A DNA stretch of 34,411 nt from Alphaproteobacteria bacterium (GCA_028868695.1 JAGWTZ010000035.1:1-34411), one strand, 5' to 3'. Positions 1-8,249 are shown, counted from the first letter of the stretch. The notes: a model not told the origin generated them from the sequence alone. Program-made: numbers and translations.

Positions 1-483
1 GGTGGAGGATGGGCAGCCGGCGCAAGAGCCTTTCATGTTCAGATAGACAATGCCTTCCTTGAAGCCCTTGAAGGTGATGTCGCCACCATCCTGGGCCACG
101 GCGGGCCGCACGCGGCTGTCGAGCAGGTCCTTGATCACCTTGACCACATCGGAATGCTCATCGGCGAAGAATTCATCGCCCTGCTGGTCCATCTTGGCTT
201 CACCAGCCAGAATGGGCGCGCCGCTCAGATAGTGGTCCATGATGGTGCCGAGGATGGCGGGCTTCAAATGCTGCCATTCGCCAGAGCCCTTGGTGACGGT
301 GATGAAATCATGGCCGAGGAAAACCCCGGACACGCCAGCGACGCCGAACAGGCGCTCGGCCAGCGGGCTTTCCAGGGCATCGGCGGCCTTGCGGAAATCC
401 CGCGTGGCGCCGGGCAGAACAGGCTTGCCGGGGATGAATTTCAGGGTGGCAGGATTGGGGGTGGCTTCGGTCTGGATGAACAT
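1..483 (-). CDS. nfuA: Nfu-type Fe-S cluster scaffold (3' end cut off)
   Basis: Fe-S cluster scaffold or carrier that passes clusters to apoproteins in the cytosol. The first residues (MFIQTEATPNPATLKF) are the hallmark start of the Nfu N-terminal domain. The C-terminal NifU domain begins after about residue 100 and carries the CxxC cluster ligands in SCAGCPSS near the window edge. The gene runs off the left side of the window after 161 codons, so only the last few tens of residues are probably missing. An ATG at 483 has an AAGGA ribosome site 8 bases upstream, and a promoter-like TATAAT lies just before that. It is transcribed away from the methyltransferase gene behind it and looks like its own unit. 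The family call is very secure; the client proteins are unknown. Confidence 0.93.
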   Translation of the reverse strand, partial: MFIQTEATPNPATLKFIPGKPVLPGATRDFRKAADALESPLAERLFGVAGVSGVFLGHDFITVTKGSGEWQHLKPAILGTIMDHYLSGAPILAGEAKMDQQGDEFFADEHSDVVKVIKDLLDSRVRPAVAQDGGDITFKGFKEGIVYLNMKGSCAGCPSST

Positions 484-504
484 GGTTGAGTTCCTTACTC
501 GGGT

Positions 505-533
505 ATTATAGGCGAGCGCGGAACAGATTTAAA
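505..533 (-). promoter_or_regulatory. Sigma-70-type promoter of the Nfu gene
   Basis: Read on the minus strand, TTTAAA (528-533) is followed after 17 bases by a perfect TATAAT (505-510). Predicted transcription starts near 498, giving a very short leader of about 15 bases that just includes the AAGGA ribosome site. The motif is seen directly; its activity is inferred. Confidence 0.55.
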
Positions 534-560
534 GCCCAGTGTTTTGGCAAGCCGGGGGAA

Positions 561-1190
561 TCAAGCCTTCACGCGCAACACCAGGGCGCGGCTCGGGATG
601 GTGCCCACTTCTCCCGGCATGGAGACATAAGGTTCTGTTATTTCAGCAATTTCAAGTTTTCCTGCCTTGGCGAAGCTGTCCACGTGAGCGGCAAAGCCGC
701 CCTCCCACAGGGTAGTCTTGACCGTCAGCACGAGCACGCCACCCTTGCGGCATATGCGCACCAGCTCATCCAAGCCTTCCGGGCCGACATGGCCGGTGGT
801 GAACACGCCCACCGAAATCACCCCGGCAAAGTGGCCATCCGCAAAGGGCAAGGGCCCGCCCAGCGCCAGGTGATGAAAGGCTGTATAAACATTCTTCTGC
901 CGGGCCACTTCCAGCATGCCCGCTGAAATATCCAACGCCTCCACGGCCGGATACCCCATGATTGAAAGCCAATCACCGATGATGCCGGTGCCAGCGCCCG
1001 CATCGAGCAAGGGTGCGGCCCCTTTGGGCAAATGGCGGGCAAGCAGGGCCAGGCCAATGGTGGGGTGGCGGTATCCGGCCTTGGCCATCTCCTCATCATA
1101 GCTGCCGGCCCAGCCATCATAGAGTGCGGCAACCTCCTCCTTGCCCTTGGCATCATAAACGGCACCGAGCGCGCCTTCGTGTTTGGCCAT
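561..1190 (-). CDS. Class I SAM methyltransferase, METTL27/WBSCR27-like
   Basis: Predicted cytosolic S-adenosylmethionine-dependent methyltransferase of 209 residues; the substrate is unknown. The SAM-binding motif I is visible as LLDAGAGTG, followed by the acidic motif-II region EALDISAGML and a Rossmann-type continuation. The N-terminal segment AALYDGWAGSYDEEM matches the METTL27/WBSCR27-like branch of methyltransferases. I chose the ATG at 1190 because AGGTGG lies 6 bases upstream; an in-frame ATG at 1220 has no comparable ribosome site. The gene is divergent from the phosphotransferase gene with only 45 bases between starts, so the two promoters must overlap. The fold is secure; the reaction is not. 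Confidence 0.8.
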   Translation of the reverse strand: MAKHEGALGAVYDAKGKEEVAALYDGWAGSYDEEMAKAGYRHPTIGLALLARHLPKGAAPLLDAGAGTGIIGDWLSIMGYPAVEALDISAGMLEVARQKNVYTAFHHLALGGPLPFADGHFAGVISVGVFTTGHVGPEGLDELVRICRKGGVLVLTVKTTLWEGGFAAHVDSFAKAGKLEIAEITEPYVSMPGEVGTIPSRALVLRVKA

Positions 1191-1235
1191 TTCCCACCTG
1201 TTGTCTTTTATGAAAGCCATGTTAGCGTTTCCGCC

Positions 1236-2147
1236 ATGACAGCCGAAGAACAAAGTGAATTGAAAGCCCTGCTGGCCCGCATTCCGCCGCTGGCTGGCTA
1301 TCAAGGGCCCATCACGCGGCTGGGCGGCCTCACCAACCGCGTTTATGCAGTGGGCGATTTTGTGCTGCGCATTCCCGGCAAGGGCACGGAGGAATACATC
1401 AACCGCGCCAATGAACTGGTGATGGCGCGGGAGGCCGCGGCGGCCGGCGTGAGCCCGGAGCTTCTCTATGGCGACGCCGCCAGCGGGCTGATGGTGACAA
1501 GGCGGATTGAAGGTGCTGCCACGCTTTCACCGGACGGATTCAAGACAATGGCAGGCGCGGTTGGCCGCGCCGGGCAGGCGCTGCGACAGCTGCATGCATC
1601 CGGGCGCAGCTTTCCTTCGCGCTTTGAGTTGTTCGCGATGATTGATGACTATCTCAAGATCATTGCCAGCAAGGATGTGGATTTGCCTGCGGGTTATCAT
1701 AATGTGGTGAAGGAGGCAGCAGGCGTGCGCGCCGCGCTGGCGAAGCGCCCGGCACATCTGGCGCCTTGCCACTGCGATCCGCTGTGTGAAAACTTCATCG
1801 ACACGGGCCTCCGCATGTGGATCGTTGATTGGGAATATGGCGGCATGAATGATCCGATGTGGGATCTGGGCGATCTCTCGGTGGAGGGCAGCTTCACGCC
1901 CGCCCAGGACGCGGAATTGCTGCACGCCTATTTCGGTGCGCCAGCCAGCGCACAGGACCATGGCCGCATGGTGATCTACAAGGCGATGTGCGACCTGCTG
2001 TGGACGCTGTGGGGCCTCATCCAGCACGCCAACAGGAACCCGGCTGATGATTTCAAGGCCTATGCTGAAATCCGCTTTGCGCGCTGCAAGGCGCTGATGG
2101 CAACATTGGATTTTGCCGCGCATGTGGCGGCTGTTTCGATGGCTTAA
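1236..2147 (+). CDS. Choline-kinase/APH-family phosphotransferase
   Basis: Protein of 303 residues with the protein-kinase-like fold of choline/ethanolamine and aminoglycoside phosphotransferases. The catalytic loop is visible as His179-x-Asp181-x4-Asn186, and the metal-binding Asp198 sits in VDWEYGG, followed by DPMWDLGDL as in LicA-type choline kinases. The early GGLTNRVY segment is the expected nucleotide-loop region. Likely substrates are choline, ethanolamine or a similar small alcohol, since bacteria of this group make phosphatidylcholine, but the sequence cannot settle this. The start is the ATG at 1236, because codons further upstream lie over the divergent methyltransferase gene. It ends in a 4-base tail-to-tail overlap with the YgjP-like gene. 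Confidence 0.82.
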   Translation: MTAEEQSELKALLARIPPLAGYQGPITRLGGLTNRVYAVGDFVLRIPGKGTEEYINRANELVMAREAAAAGVSPELLYGDAASGLMVTRRIEGAATLSPDGFKTMAGAVGRAGQALRQLHASGRSFPSRFELFAMIDDYLKIIASKDVDLPAGYHNVVKEAAGVRAALAKRPAHLAPCHCDPLCENFIDTGLRMWIVDWEYGGMNDPMWDLGDLSVEGSFTPAQDAELLHAYFGAPASAQDHGRMVIYKAMCDLLWTLWGLIQHANRNPADDFKAYAEIRFARCKALMATLDFAAHVAAVSMA

Positions 2148-2887
2148 AGCAGGCTGTGAATCTTGCGGCCATGTTCTTTCAGCCAAACCTTGGCAGACCG
2201 CGCATGTGGGCAATGGGTCAGGACCAGGCGCCAGAAGCGCGGGCCGTGGTTCATCTCTTTCAGATGCGCCACTTCATGGGCGGCGACATAGTCGAGCACG
2301 AAGGGCGGCGCCAGAATGAGGCGCCACGAATAAGACAGCTTGCCCGCCGCCGAGCAGGAGCCCCAGCGGCTCTTCTGGTCACGGACAGCTATGCCTGAGA
2401 AGGCAGACCCCATGGCCAGCGCATAGTGGCGCGAACGGCTCGTCAGCTCTTCCAGGGCCAGCTTTTTCAGATGGTCCTTGAGGCGGCGCGGGGCATGTTC
2501 CGGCCCTCCGGGCACATGGATGACGCCACCTTCCACACGTACCACGCCACGTTTTTGCGGCGGCAGGGCGATCTTGTGCGGCTCGCCGCGCAGCAGGAGT
2601 TGCGCGCCTTCAGCCACCATCACCGGCGGCAATTGCTGTTCAAGCTGGCGCAGAATCCAGGCCAGAGATTTTTCGGCGAAGCGCAGAGCTTCCGCAAGGC
2701 CGGTGCGGCGCGGCAGCGTCATCACCAGGCCGCCGGCTTTCTGATCGAGGCGCAGCACCATGCGCCGCGCCCTGGCGTTGCGCTTGAAGCGCAAGGGCAC
2801 ATCGCGGCCATTGATGCGCAAGACATGCGGCTCCGGGGCAGGCGGTGTGGCGCGCAGGCTTGCCGCGCCGCGCAAGAATCCGATCAC
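2144..2887 (-). CDS. YgjP-type zinc metallopeptidase (M48-like, DUF45)
   Basis: Predicted zinc metalloprotease of 247 residues. The zinc site HEVAH (His204, Glu205, His208) is followed by the family-typical NHGPRFW segment, and RWGSCS lies about 25 residues before it, as in YgjP/DUF45 proteins. No signal peptide or membrane segment is evident, so it is probably cytosolic. It begins with GTG, whose bases overlap the stop of the PHB depolymerase gene (GTGA), so it is probably translationally coupled and the last gene of a senC-phaZ-ygjP string. Its cellular substrate is unknown. Confidence 0.85.
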   Translation of the reverse strand: MIGFLRGAASLRATPPAPEPHVLRINGRDVPLRFKRNARARRMVLRLDQKAGGLVMTLPRRTGLAEALRFAEKSLAWILRQLEQQLPPVMVAEGAQLLLRGEPHKIALPPQKRGVVRVEGGVIHVPGGPEHAPRRLKDHLKKLALEELTSRSRHYALAMGSAFSGIAVRDQKSRWGSCSAAGKLSYSWRLILAPPFVLDYVAAHEVAHLKEMNHGPRFWRLVLTHCPHARSAKVWLKEHGRKIHSLL

Positions 2888-4134
2888 GGCTTCTGCTTGT
2901 TGAGGAAATCCACAATCAGCGGCGCCACCTCGGCGCGGAACTTGGAACCTGAGAACACGCCATAGTGCCCCACTCCCAGCTGCAAGTGATGCTTCTTCTT
3001 GTCAGCCGGAATCCCGGCACAAAGCTCATGGGCGGATTCGGTTTGGCCAACGCCGGAAATGTCATCCCGCTCACCCTCGATCGTCAACAACGCCGTCTTG
3101 GTGATGAGTGCCGGGTCAATCAATTCGCCGCGGTGCTTGTAGGTGCCGTGCGGCAGGTCCTGGTGCATGAACACGCGCTCGACGGTTTGCAGGTAGAACT
3201 CCGCGGTCAGGTCCATCACCGCCATGTATTCATCATAGAATTCACTGTGCTTCTCGGCGCTGGCTTCCTCGCCATCGACAAGGTTCTGGTAAAGCTCGCG
3301 GTGGGCTTTCAGGTGGCGGTCCATGTTCATGGACAGGAAGCCCCCAAGCTGCATGAAGCCCGGATAGACTTCACGGCCAAAGCCGGCATGGGGGCCAGCC
3401 ACCTTCATGATTGCCGTTTGGCGGAACCACTGCACGCTCTTGCCATCGGCCAGCTTGTTCACTGAAGTGGGGCTGCGGCGCGTGTCAATCGGCCCGCCCA
3501 TCAACACCATGCTCAAGGGCACCAGCACATCCTGCCTCGCGGCCATCAGTGCCGTGGCGGCGAGAACCGGAACCGAAGGCTGGCACACGGCCATCACATG
3601 GGCGCGCTCACCCAAGTGGTGGAACATGTCGATCACCGTGTCGGTGTAGTCATCAAGGTCAAAGGGGCCTGCCGAGAGAGGAACGTTGCGCGCGTCCTGC
3701 CAATCGGTCACGTAGCAATCATAGTGCGGCAGCATGGCCTTCACCGTGTCGCGCAGCAGCGTGGCGTAATGGCCAGACATGGGCGCCACCAGCAGCAGCT
3801 TGGCCTGCTTCTTGGCATAGGCCGGTTTTGCGAAATGCAAGAGCTTGCAGAAAGCGCTTTGCCAGACCACTTGTTCTTCGATGGCGCAGTCCTTGCCTGA
3901 AATGGTCACTTCAGAGAGGCCGAATTCCGGCTTGGCATAGCGGCGGGTGGCCCGCTCAAACATGGTGAGCGAGGCGGCCGCCTGGCGGCCCAGGTGGGTT
4001 TCGCGCAATGGGTTGCCACTGCTCTGCCAGAAGGAAAGGCCCATGTTGGCGAGCATGCGCATGGGCTGCAACGCGGCATGGTTCATCTCGAACAGCGGGT
4101 AGAGATAGGAGGTCGGAACAGGAGCAAAATGCAT
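2884..4134 (-). CDS. phaZ: Intracellular polyhydroxyalkanoate (PHB) depolymerase
   Basis: Enzyme of 416 residues that hydrolyses stored polyhydroxybutyrate granules to hydroxybutyrate units in the cytoplasm. It has the alpha/beta-hydrolase layout of the intracellular depolymerase family: APMSGHYATLLRDTV (oxyanion-side region), the nucleophile elbow with Cys184 in VMAVCQPSVPV in place of the usual lipase serine, and a C-terminal His in GVGHYGVFSG. The N-terminal stretch YLYPLFEMNHAALQPMR is also typical. It starts 7 bases after senC and overlaps the next gene by 4, indicating one transcript. Lying beside the RegBA redox regulators suggests, but does not prove, redox-linked mobilisation of the polymer. 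Confidence 0.93.
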   Translation of the reverse strand: MHFAPVPTSYLYPLFEMNHAALQPMRMLANMGLSFWQSSGNPLRETHLGRQAAASLTMFERATRRYAKPEFGLSEVTISGKDCAIEEQVVWQSAFCKLLHFAKPAYAKKQAKLLLVAPMSGHYATLLRDTVKAMLPHYDCYVTDWQDARNVPLSAGPFDLDDYTDTVIDMFHHLGERAHVMAVCQPSVPVLAATALMAARQDVLVPLSMVLMGGPIDTRRSPTSVNKLADGKSVQWFRQTAIMKVAGPHAGFGREVYPGFMQLGGFLSMNMDRHLKAHRELYQNLVDGEEASAEKHSEFYDEYMAVMDLTAEFYLQTVERVFMHQDLPHGTYKHRGELIDPALITKTALLTIEGERDDISGVGQTESAHELCAGIPADKKKHHLQLGVGHYGVFSGSKFRAEVAPLIVDFLNKQKP

Positions 4135-4141
4135 GATCTTG

Positions 4142-4747
4142 TTACCTTAGCACGGATTTGAGGCTTTCGGCCAATGCCTTCGTATCAGTGGTATATTCAA
4201 AGTGTTTAATAAATGTTCCATCCGGGCCCATCAGGTAAATGGTGGTGCTGTGCTCCATTTCATAGTCCTGCGGATCAGGGCCCGGCACTTTGCGGTAGTA
4301 GACGTGATAGGCCTTGGCCATGGCGGCCACCTGTTCGGCGCTGCCGGTCAGGCCCTGCAGGCCCGGACCGAAATTGGCGACATAGGCAGCCAGAACGGGC
4401 GGGGTGTCACGCTCAGGGTCGATGCTCACAAAAATCGGGGTGATGTTTGCTGCGGCGGGCCCCAAGTCCTGCAATGCGGAAGCCATCACCTGCAGTTCGG
4501 TTGGGCAGATATCCTTGCAATGGGAAAAGCCAAAGAACAGCAAGGCAAAATGGCCGAGATAGGTCTTTTCAGTCACTGTCTCGCCGCGCTGGTTGATGAG
4601 GCTGAAGGGGCCGCCGACAAGGGCGGTTCCGGTTGACACTGGCGCATGCATGAAAGCCGGCCGGCCCAGCGGCAGGGCAAAGAACAGCGCCGCCAAGGCC
4701 AAGAGGCTGGCAAGACCGAGATAGGCCCAGCGGGCGGCTTTTTGCAT
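4142..4747 (-). CDS. senC: SCO1/SenC/PrrC copper chaperone, thioredoxin-fold
   Basis: Membrane-anchored protein of 201 residues that delivers copper to the Cu-A site of cytochrome c oxidase or acts as a thiol-redox protein. A single N-terminal membrane segment (about residues 8-26) is followed by a thioredoxin-like domain facing the periplasm. The metal and redox ligands Cys77 and Cys81 (CKDICP) and His166 (EHSTTIYL) are all present. The ATG at 4747 has GGGAGGAG about 8 bases upstream; the longer open frame to 4900 runs into the divergent regB gene. The position next to regB matches the classic regB/senC/regA locus of purple bacteria. Confidence 0.93.
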   Translation of the reverse strand: MQKAARWAYLGLASLLALAALFFALPLGRPAFMHAPVSTGTALVGGPFSLINQRGETVTEKTYLGHFALLFFGFSHCKDICPTELQVMASALQDLGPAAANITPIFVSIDPERDTPPVLAAYVANFGPGLQGLTGSAEQVAAMAKAYHVYYRKVPGPDPQDYEMEHSTTIYLMGPDGTFIKHFEYTTDTKALAESLKSVLR

Positions 4748-4793
4748 TGTGGCTGCTCCTCCCCTAAGGTGGGGCAAATTAGCTTGAGACCCG

Positions 4794-6131
4794 ATGACTG
4801 AAACGGCCCATATTGCCGCATTGCCTGAATTTGGCCTGCTGCGCCTGCGCAGCCTGGTGCGGCTGCGCTGGCTGGCGGTGATCGGCCAGTCACTGGCCAC
4901 CCTGACGGTGCAATTCGTGCTTGGCTACAAGCTGCCGCTTTCAGCCTGCCTTGCGCTGATCGCGGTGAGCGCCTGGCTCAATGTGTTTCTCACTTTGCGC
5001 AGGCCGGGCAGCCAGCGCATCTCGGCGCAGGCGGCCGGGTTGCTTCTTGGCTATGACGTGCTGCAATTGGCGGGGCTTCTTTACCTGACGGGCGGGCTTG
5101 AAAACCCGTTCACGCTGCTGTTCCTCGTTCCTGTCACCGTTTCTGCCACCTCGCTGCCGCTGGTCTGGACGGCAGCACTGGGGCTTCTTGCCCTGGCTTG
5201 CGCCTCGTTCCTTGCCTTTGTGCATATGCCCCTGCCCTGGCCGGACAACGCCAGCTTCGGCTTGCCGCCCACCTATCTCATCGGCACCTGGGCGGCCATT
5301 GTCTGCGCCACGATCTTTTCTGCGATCTATGCACGGCGCATCGCCGAAGAGGCCCGGCAAATGTCGGCCGCCCTGCAGGCCACAGAGCTGGTGCTGGCAC
5401 AAGAGCAGCGGCTTTCGGCGCTGGACGGGCTTGCCGCGGCCGCCGCGCATGAGCTGGGCACGCCACTGGCCACCATTGCGCTGGTTGCCAAGGAACTGAA
5501 ACACGCGCTGCCCGCCAAGAGCCGCCACGCGGAGGATATTGACCTGCTGGTGAGCCAGGCGGCGCGCTGCCGCGAGATCCTCACGCGGCTGGCCATGCCC
5601 GAGCAGCTTTCCGACGACATGTATCAGCAGGTGGGGCTTGAGGCGATGCTGGAAGACATGGTTGCGCCCTTGCGCGGGCCAGACATCGAGATTGTGGTGA
5701 CAGCCGCGCCAGCCGATGACGGCGCCGTCCCAGCCATGCCGGTTTTCAGGCGCAACCCGGCGATCAGCTATGGCCTGGGCAACCTGCTTGAAAATGCCGC
5801 CGACTTCGCCACCACTCGCGTGGAGGTGGCGGCCGGCTGGACTGCCGCCACCGTCAAGCTTGTGGTGAGTGACGATGGCCCCGGCTTTGACGAAACCATC
5901 TTCGACCGGCTGGGCGATCCTTACGTCACCACAAGGCCCGGCTACGGCCAGCGCGCGAAGCAGGCTGAAAAAGGTCATGAGGGCATGGGGCTTGGGCTTT
6001 TCATCGCCAAGACGCTGCTCGAACGCTCTGGTGCCCAAGTCATTCTTTCCAACCGCAAGTTTCCGTTGAAGGGCGCATCAGTGACCATCCAATGGCCGCG
6101 TGGCGCGGTGGATGTTTCCAAAAGCCCTTGA
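4794..6131 (+). CDS. regB: Redox sensor histidine kinase RegB/PrrB/ActS
   Basis: Global redox-sensing kinase of 445 residues that phosphorylates RegA. About six membrane segments fill the first ~170 residues. The family-diagnostic quinone-binding heptapeptide GGLENPF sits at 100-106. The phosphoacceptor His219 is in AAAHELGTPLA, and the redox-active Cys259 (AARCREIL) is conserved, as are the N box (LGNLLENA) and G boxes (DDGPGF, GLGLFIAKTLL). It is followed by regA after 31 bases on the same strand and is divergent from senC across a 46-base gap. In this family, signalling falls under oxidised conditions through the quinone and cysteine switches. Confidence 0.95.
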   Translation: MTETAHIAALPEFGLLRLRSLVRLRWLAVIGQSLATLTVQFVLGYKLPLSACLALIAVSAWLNVFLTLRRPGSQRISAQAAGLLLGYDVLQLAGLLYLTGGLENPFTLLFLVPVTVSATSLPLVWTAALGLLALACASFLAFVHMPLPWPDNASFGLPPTYLIGTWAAIVCATIFSAIYARRIAEEARQMSAALQATELVLAQEQRLSALDGLAAAAAHELGTPLATIALVAKELKHALPAKSRHAEDIDLLVSQAARCREILTRLAMPEQLSDDMYQQVGLEAMLEDMVAPLRGPDIEIVVTAAPADDGAVPAMPVFRRNPAISYGLGNLLENAADFATTRVEVAAGWTAATVKLVVSDDGPGFDETIFDRLGDPYVTTRPGYGQRAKQAEKGHEGMGLGLFIAKTLLERSGAQVILSNRKFPLKGASVTIQWPRGAVDVSKSP

Positions 6132-6162
6132 CCTTGGCCCGCGCGCACGACAATGACAGCCC

Positions 6163-6687
6163 ATGACCAAGACCCTCCTGCTTGTTGACGACGACAAACC
6201 CTTCCTCACCCGGCTGGGCAAGGCCATGGAGGCGCGCGGCTTTGAGGTGCGGATGGCCGACACGGTTGCCGAAGGCATTGCCGAAGTGAAGAAGCAGCCG
6301 CCGATGTTTGCAGTGGTGGATTTGCGCCTGTCGGATGGCAACGGCCTTGATGTGATTGAAGCACTGCATTCGGCCAAGCCGGATGCGCGTGTGGTTGTGC
6401 TCACAGGCTATGGCAACATCGCCACGGCGGTGACGGCCGTGAAGCTCGGCGCCATCGACTATCTCGCCAAGCCAGCCGATGCCGATGCGGTTTACGGCGC
6501 GCTGACGGGCGACAAGGATCACCGCAACGCGCTGCCTGACAATCCCATGTCGGCAGACCGGGTGCGGTGGGAGCACATCCAGCGCGTGTTCGAACTGTGC
6601 AACCGCAATGTTTCGGAAACGGCGCGGCGCCTCAACATGCACCGCCGCACATTGCAGCGCATCCTCGCCAAGCGCGCGCCGAAGTGA
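6163..6687 (+). CDS. regA: Response regulator RegA/PrrA/ActR
   Basis: DNA-binding response regulator of 174 residues, the partner of RegB. The receiver domain has the acidic pair in LLVDDDKPF, phosphoacceptor Asp53 (VVDLRLSDG), the switch Thr in VLTGYG and Lys in DYLAKPAD. After a proline-containing linker (about residues 120-130) comes a Fis-like helix-turn-helix (NRNVSETARRLNMHRRTLQRIL), almost invariant across RegA homologues. In relatives it controls respiration, carbon and nitrogen fixation and acid tolerance. The N-terminal sequence and length fit the family exactly. Unlike the Rhodobacter layout, regA follows regB rather than senC. Confidence 0.95.
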   Translation: MTKTLLLVDDDKPFLTRLGKAMEARGFEVRMADTVAEGIAEVKKQPPMFAVVDLRLSDGNGLDVIEALHSAKPDARVVVLTGYGNIATAVTAVKLGAIDYLAKPADADAVYGALTGDKDHRNALPDNPMSADRVRWEHIQRVFELCNRNVSETARRLNMHRRTLQRILAKRAPK

Positions 6688-6823
6688 CTGCACGTTGACG
6701 GCGCGCATGCAGATTTCACTTGCAGTTGCTTGACAATTTTTCTGATCGGTCCAACATCAAAAAGATCAGCCGCCGTGACAGGCGCTGAATGAAACCGCGA
6801 AGTTCAACAATTGTGGAGGGGCC

Positions 6824-6856
6824 ATGACTCCACCGGATCAGCAAAGCAGATCATAG
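6824..6856 (+). other. Possible 10-codon leader-like peptide
   Basis: An ATG at 6824 preceded by GGAGGGG opens a frame encoding MTPPDQQSRS and then TAG. The ribosome site lies in the 5' arm of the 6813-6833 hairpin and pairs with CTCCAC just after the ATG. The stop lies in the next hairpin (6849-6870). Real translation is uncertain; the frame may be chance. Confidence 0.2.
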
Positions 6857-7018
6857 CGCTGGCTATGATCACATCCCGGTTCAGTTTCAGGGCTGAAGAC
6901 CGCTGAAGAGCAAACCGGAATGCCGAAAATCCAACTCATGCAACTGGGCTGTCAATGATGGCCCGTCATATGGTCCGGCCAAAGCCGGGCAGTGGAGATT
7001 GAACTCGATTCATCGAGG

Positions 7019-7051
7019 GCCCCGCAGGCGCAGTGAATGCCGCCGCGGGGC
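7019..7051 (+). terminator. Terminator-like hairpin after regA/RNA region
   Basis: GCCCCGC and GCGGGGC form the base, and GGCG/CGCC extend the stem after a one-base bulge, enclosing a roughly 10-base loop. TTTGATTTATT follows on the plus strand. On the minus strand the stem is followed by CCTCG, so it fits termination of rightward transcription better, although it also lies just past the ydeI-like stop. Confidence 0.6.
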
Positions 7052-7057
7052 TTTGAT

Positions 7058-7633
7058 TTATTGGCGCCACTGGTTGGCGCGGATGTTCTTTTCAGCCTTG
7101 GAGACGGTTTCCGCTATGCGCGAGGCGCGCGTCTCTTGCTTTTTGGCGCTGAGGATCCACTCGAGGATGGCGCGTTTCACTGATCTCGGGAAAAGGTCGA
7201 AATAGCCTTTGGCCATTTTGTTTTTCTTGAGGGTGGCGGCAAGATCATCAGGCACGTGCAATTCTTCGACTTCATTCAGCCTGTCCCAGGTGCCGCTGGC
7301 CTTGGCGGCCTCAACAACGGCAAGGCCCGCTGGCTGCATCAGGCCGCTGGCGATGAGCGTGGCGACACGCTGCTTGTTGAGCTTTGACCATGCACTGCCG
7401 GGCTTGCGTGGTGACAGGCGCAGCATGGAGCGCTTCTCATCAAGCGCGCGGGGCAGGCTATCCACCCAGCCGAAGCACAGCGCTTCCTCCACGATGTCAT
7501 TGTAGGGAACGTTGCGTGGATCAGGCTTCTTGCGGGTGACCAGCCATATGGACTGGGGTTGGCCGTGGTGCTTCGAAAGCCAGGCCCGGAGTTCCGCCCG
7601 CGATGAGATTTCAACGCGGGCGTGTTCACTCAT
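7058..7633 (-). CDS. YdeI/OmpD-associated family protein
   Basis: Protein of 191 residues matching the YdeI/OmpD-associated (bacteriocin-protection) family. Recognisable segments are the N-terminal [13 protein letters not shown], the family signature [19 protein letters not shown], the [19 protein letters not shown] segment and the C-terminal basic [18 protein letters not shown]. It is soluble with no signal peptide. Its biochemical role is not established; relatives have been linked to resistance to peptide stress. Its ATG overlaps the gpmA stop by 4 bases (ATGA), so the two are probably coupled, though they have no obvious functional link. Confidence 0.85.
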   Translation of the reverse strand: MSEHARVEISSRAELRAWLSKHHGQPQSIWLVTRKKPDPRNVPYNDIVEEALCFGWVDSLPRALDEKRSMLRLSPRKPGSAWSKLNKQRVATLIASGLMQPAGLAVVEAAKASGTWDRLNEVEELHVPDDLAATLKKNKMAKGYFDLFPRSVKRAILEWILSAKKQETRASRIAETVSKAEKNIRANQWRQ

Positions 7634-8247
7634 GCCAGAACTTCGACACTCGCTGGCAGTGAGTTGGGCTTCAGCCTGTAAACAATGGGCACGCCGGTAT
7701 CGAGTTCGCGCTTCAAGATCTGCTCCGGCGTCAATCCTTCAATGGCCATGATGAGCGAGCGCAGGCTGTTGCCATGGGCGGCCACCAGCACGCTCTTGCC
7801 GTCCAGAACATGCGGCTGGATCATGTGCACGTAGTAAGGCAGCGAACGGGCCAGCGTATCCTTGAGGCTTTCGCCACCAGGCGGCGGCACGTCATAGGAG
7901 CGGCGCCAGATGTGCACTTGTTCCTCACCGAATTTCTTGCGGGCATCATCCTTGTTGAGGCCGGTGAGATCGCCATAGTCACGCTCATTCAGGGCCTGGT
8001 CGCGGGCGATGGAAAGGCCGGTTTGGCCCAGTTCACCGAGAATGAGGTCCAGCGTGTTCTGGGCGCGCTTCAGGGCGGAGGTGAAGCACAAGTCGAACTT
8101 CAGGCCCTTGGCCTTCAGGCGCTGGCCCGCGGCCTTGGCCTCTTCCACGCCCTTGGGCGAAAGCTCAACGTCCTTCCAGCCTGTGAACAGGTTCTTCAAG
8201 TTCCATTCGCTTTGCCCATGGCGGACAAGCACAAGAGTTCCACTCAT
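7630..8247 (-). CDS. gpmA: 2,3-bisphosphoglycerate-dependent phosphoglycerate mutase
   Basis: Glycolytic enzyme of 205 residues interconverting 3- and 2-phosphoglycerate through a phosphohistidine. The RHG motif with catalytic His10 is in [11 protein letters not shown]; the general acid Glu lies in [11 protein letters not shown] and the second His in [11 protein letters not shown]. The length fits the shorter alphaproteobacterial form. I use the ATG at 8247, 2 bases after the dapB stop; a TTG at 8253 overlapping that stop would add two residues. Neither start has a strong ribosome site, so translational coupling to dapB is likely. Confidence 0.95.
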   Translation of the reverse strand: MSGTLVLVRHGQSEWNLKNLFTGWKDVELSPKGVEEAKAAGQRLKAKGLKFDLCFTSALKRAQNTLDLILGELGQTGLSIARDQALNERDYGDLTGLNKDDARKKFGEEQVHIWRRSYDVPPPGGESLKDTLARSLPYYVHMIQPHVLDGKSVLVAAHGNSLRSLIMAIEGLTPEQILKRELDTGVPIVYRLKPNSLPASVEVLA

Positions 8248-8249
8248 TT

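Larger units (their letters stand above)
6730..7060 (+). ncRNA. Candidate structured RNA in the regA-ydeI gap
   Basis: The 370-base gap between convergent genes holds no convincing protein gene but a series of short perfect hairpins: 6813-6833 (6-bp stem), 6849-6870 (9-bp stem, 4-base loop), an outer stem 6876-6881/6913-6918, 6946-6964, 6975-6988, 7004-7017, and a terminator-like stem at 7019-7051 followed by TTTGATTTATT. A TTGACA at 6730-6735 could be the -35 box, but the -10 box (AACATC or CAACAT) is poor. I could not match it to tmRNA, 6S, SRP or RNase P RNA. It could instead be a structured regA 3' untranslated region. The stems are seen; the RNA gene is inferred. Confidence 0.35.

Noticed and set aside
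4748-4793. CCCC-TAAGGT-GGGG element between senC and regB as a RegA site
   Set aside because: A 4-bp stem is too short and does not match the RegA consensus convincingly.
4941-6038. Minus-strand frame of 365 residues opposite regB
   Set aside because: Antisense shadow of a secure RegB gene with no family signature.
6688-7057. tmRNA, RNase P, SRP or 6S RNA in the gap
   Set aside because: None of their recognisable conserved segments (tag codons, GAGGAAAGUCC, the SRP GGAAGCAGCC loop) are present on either strand.
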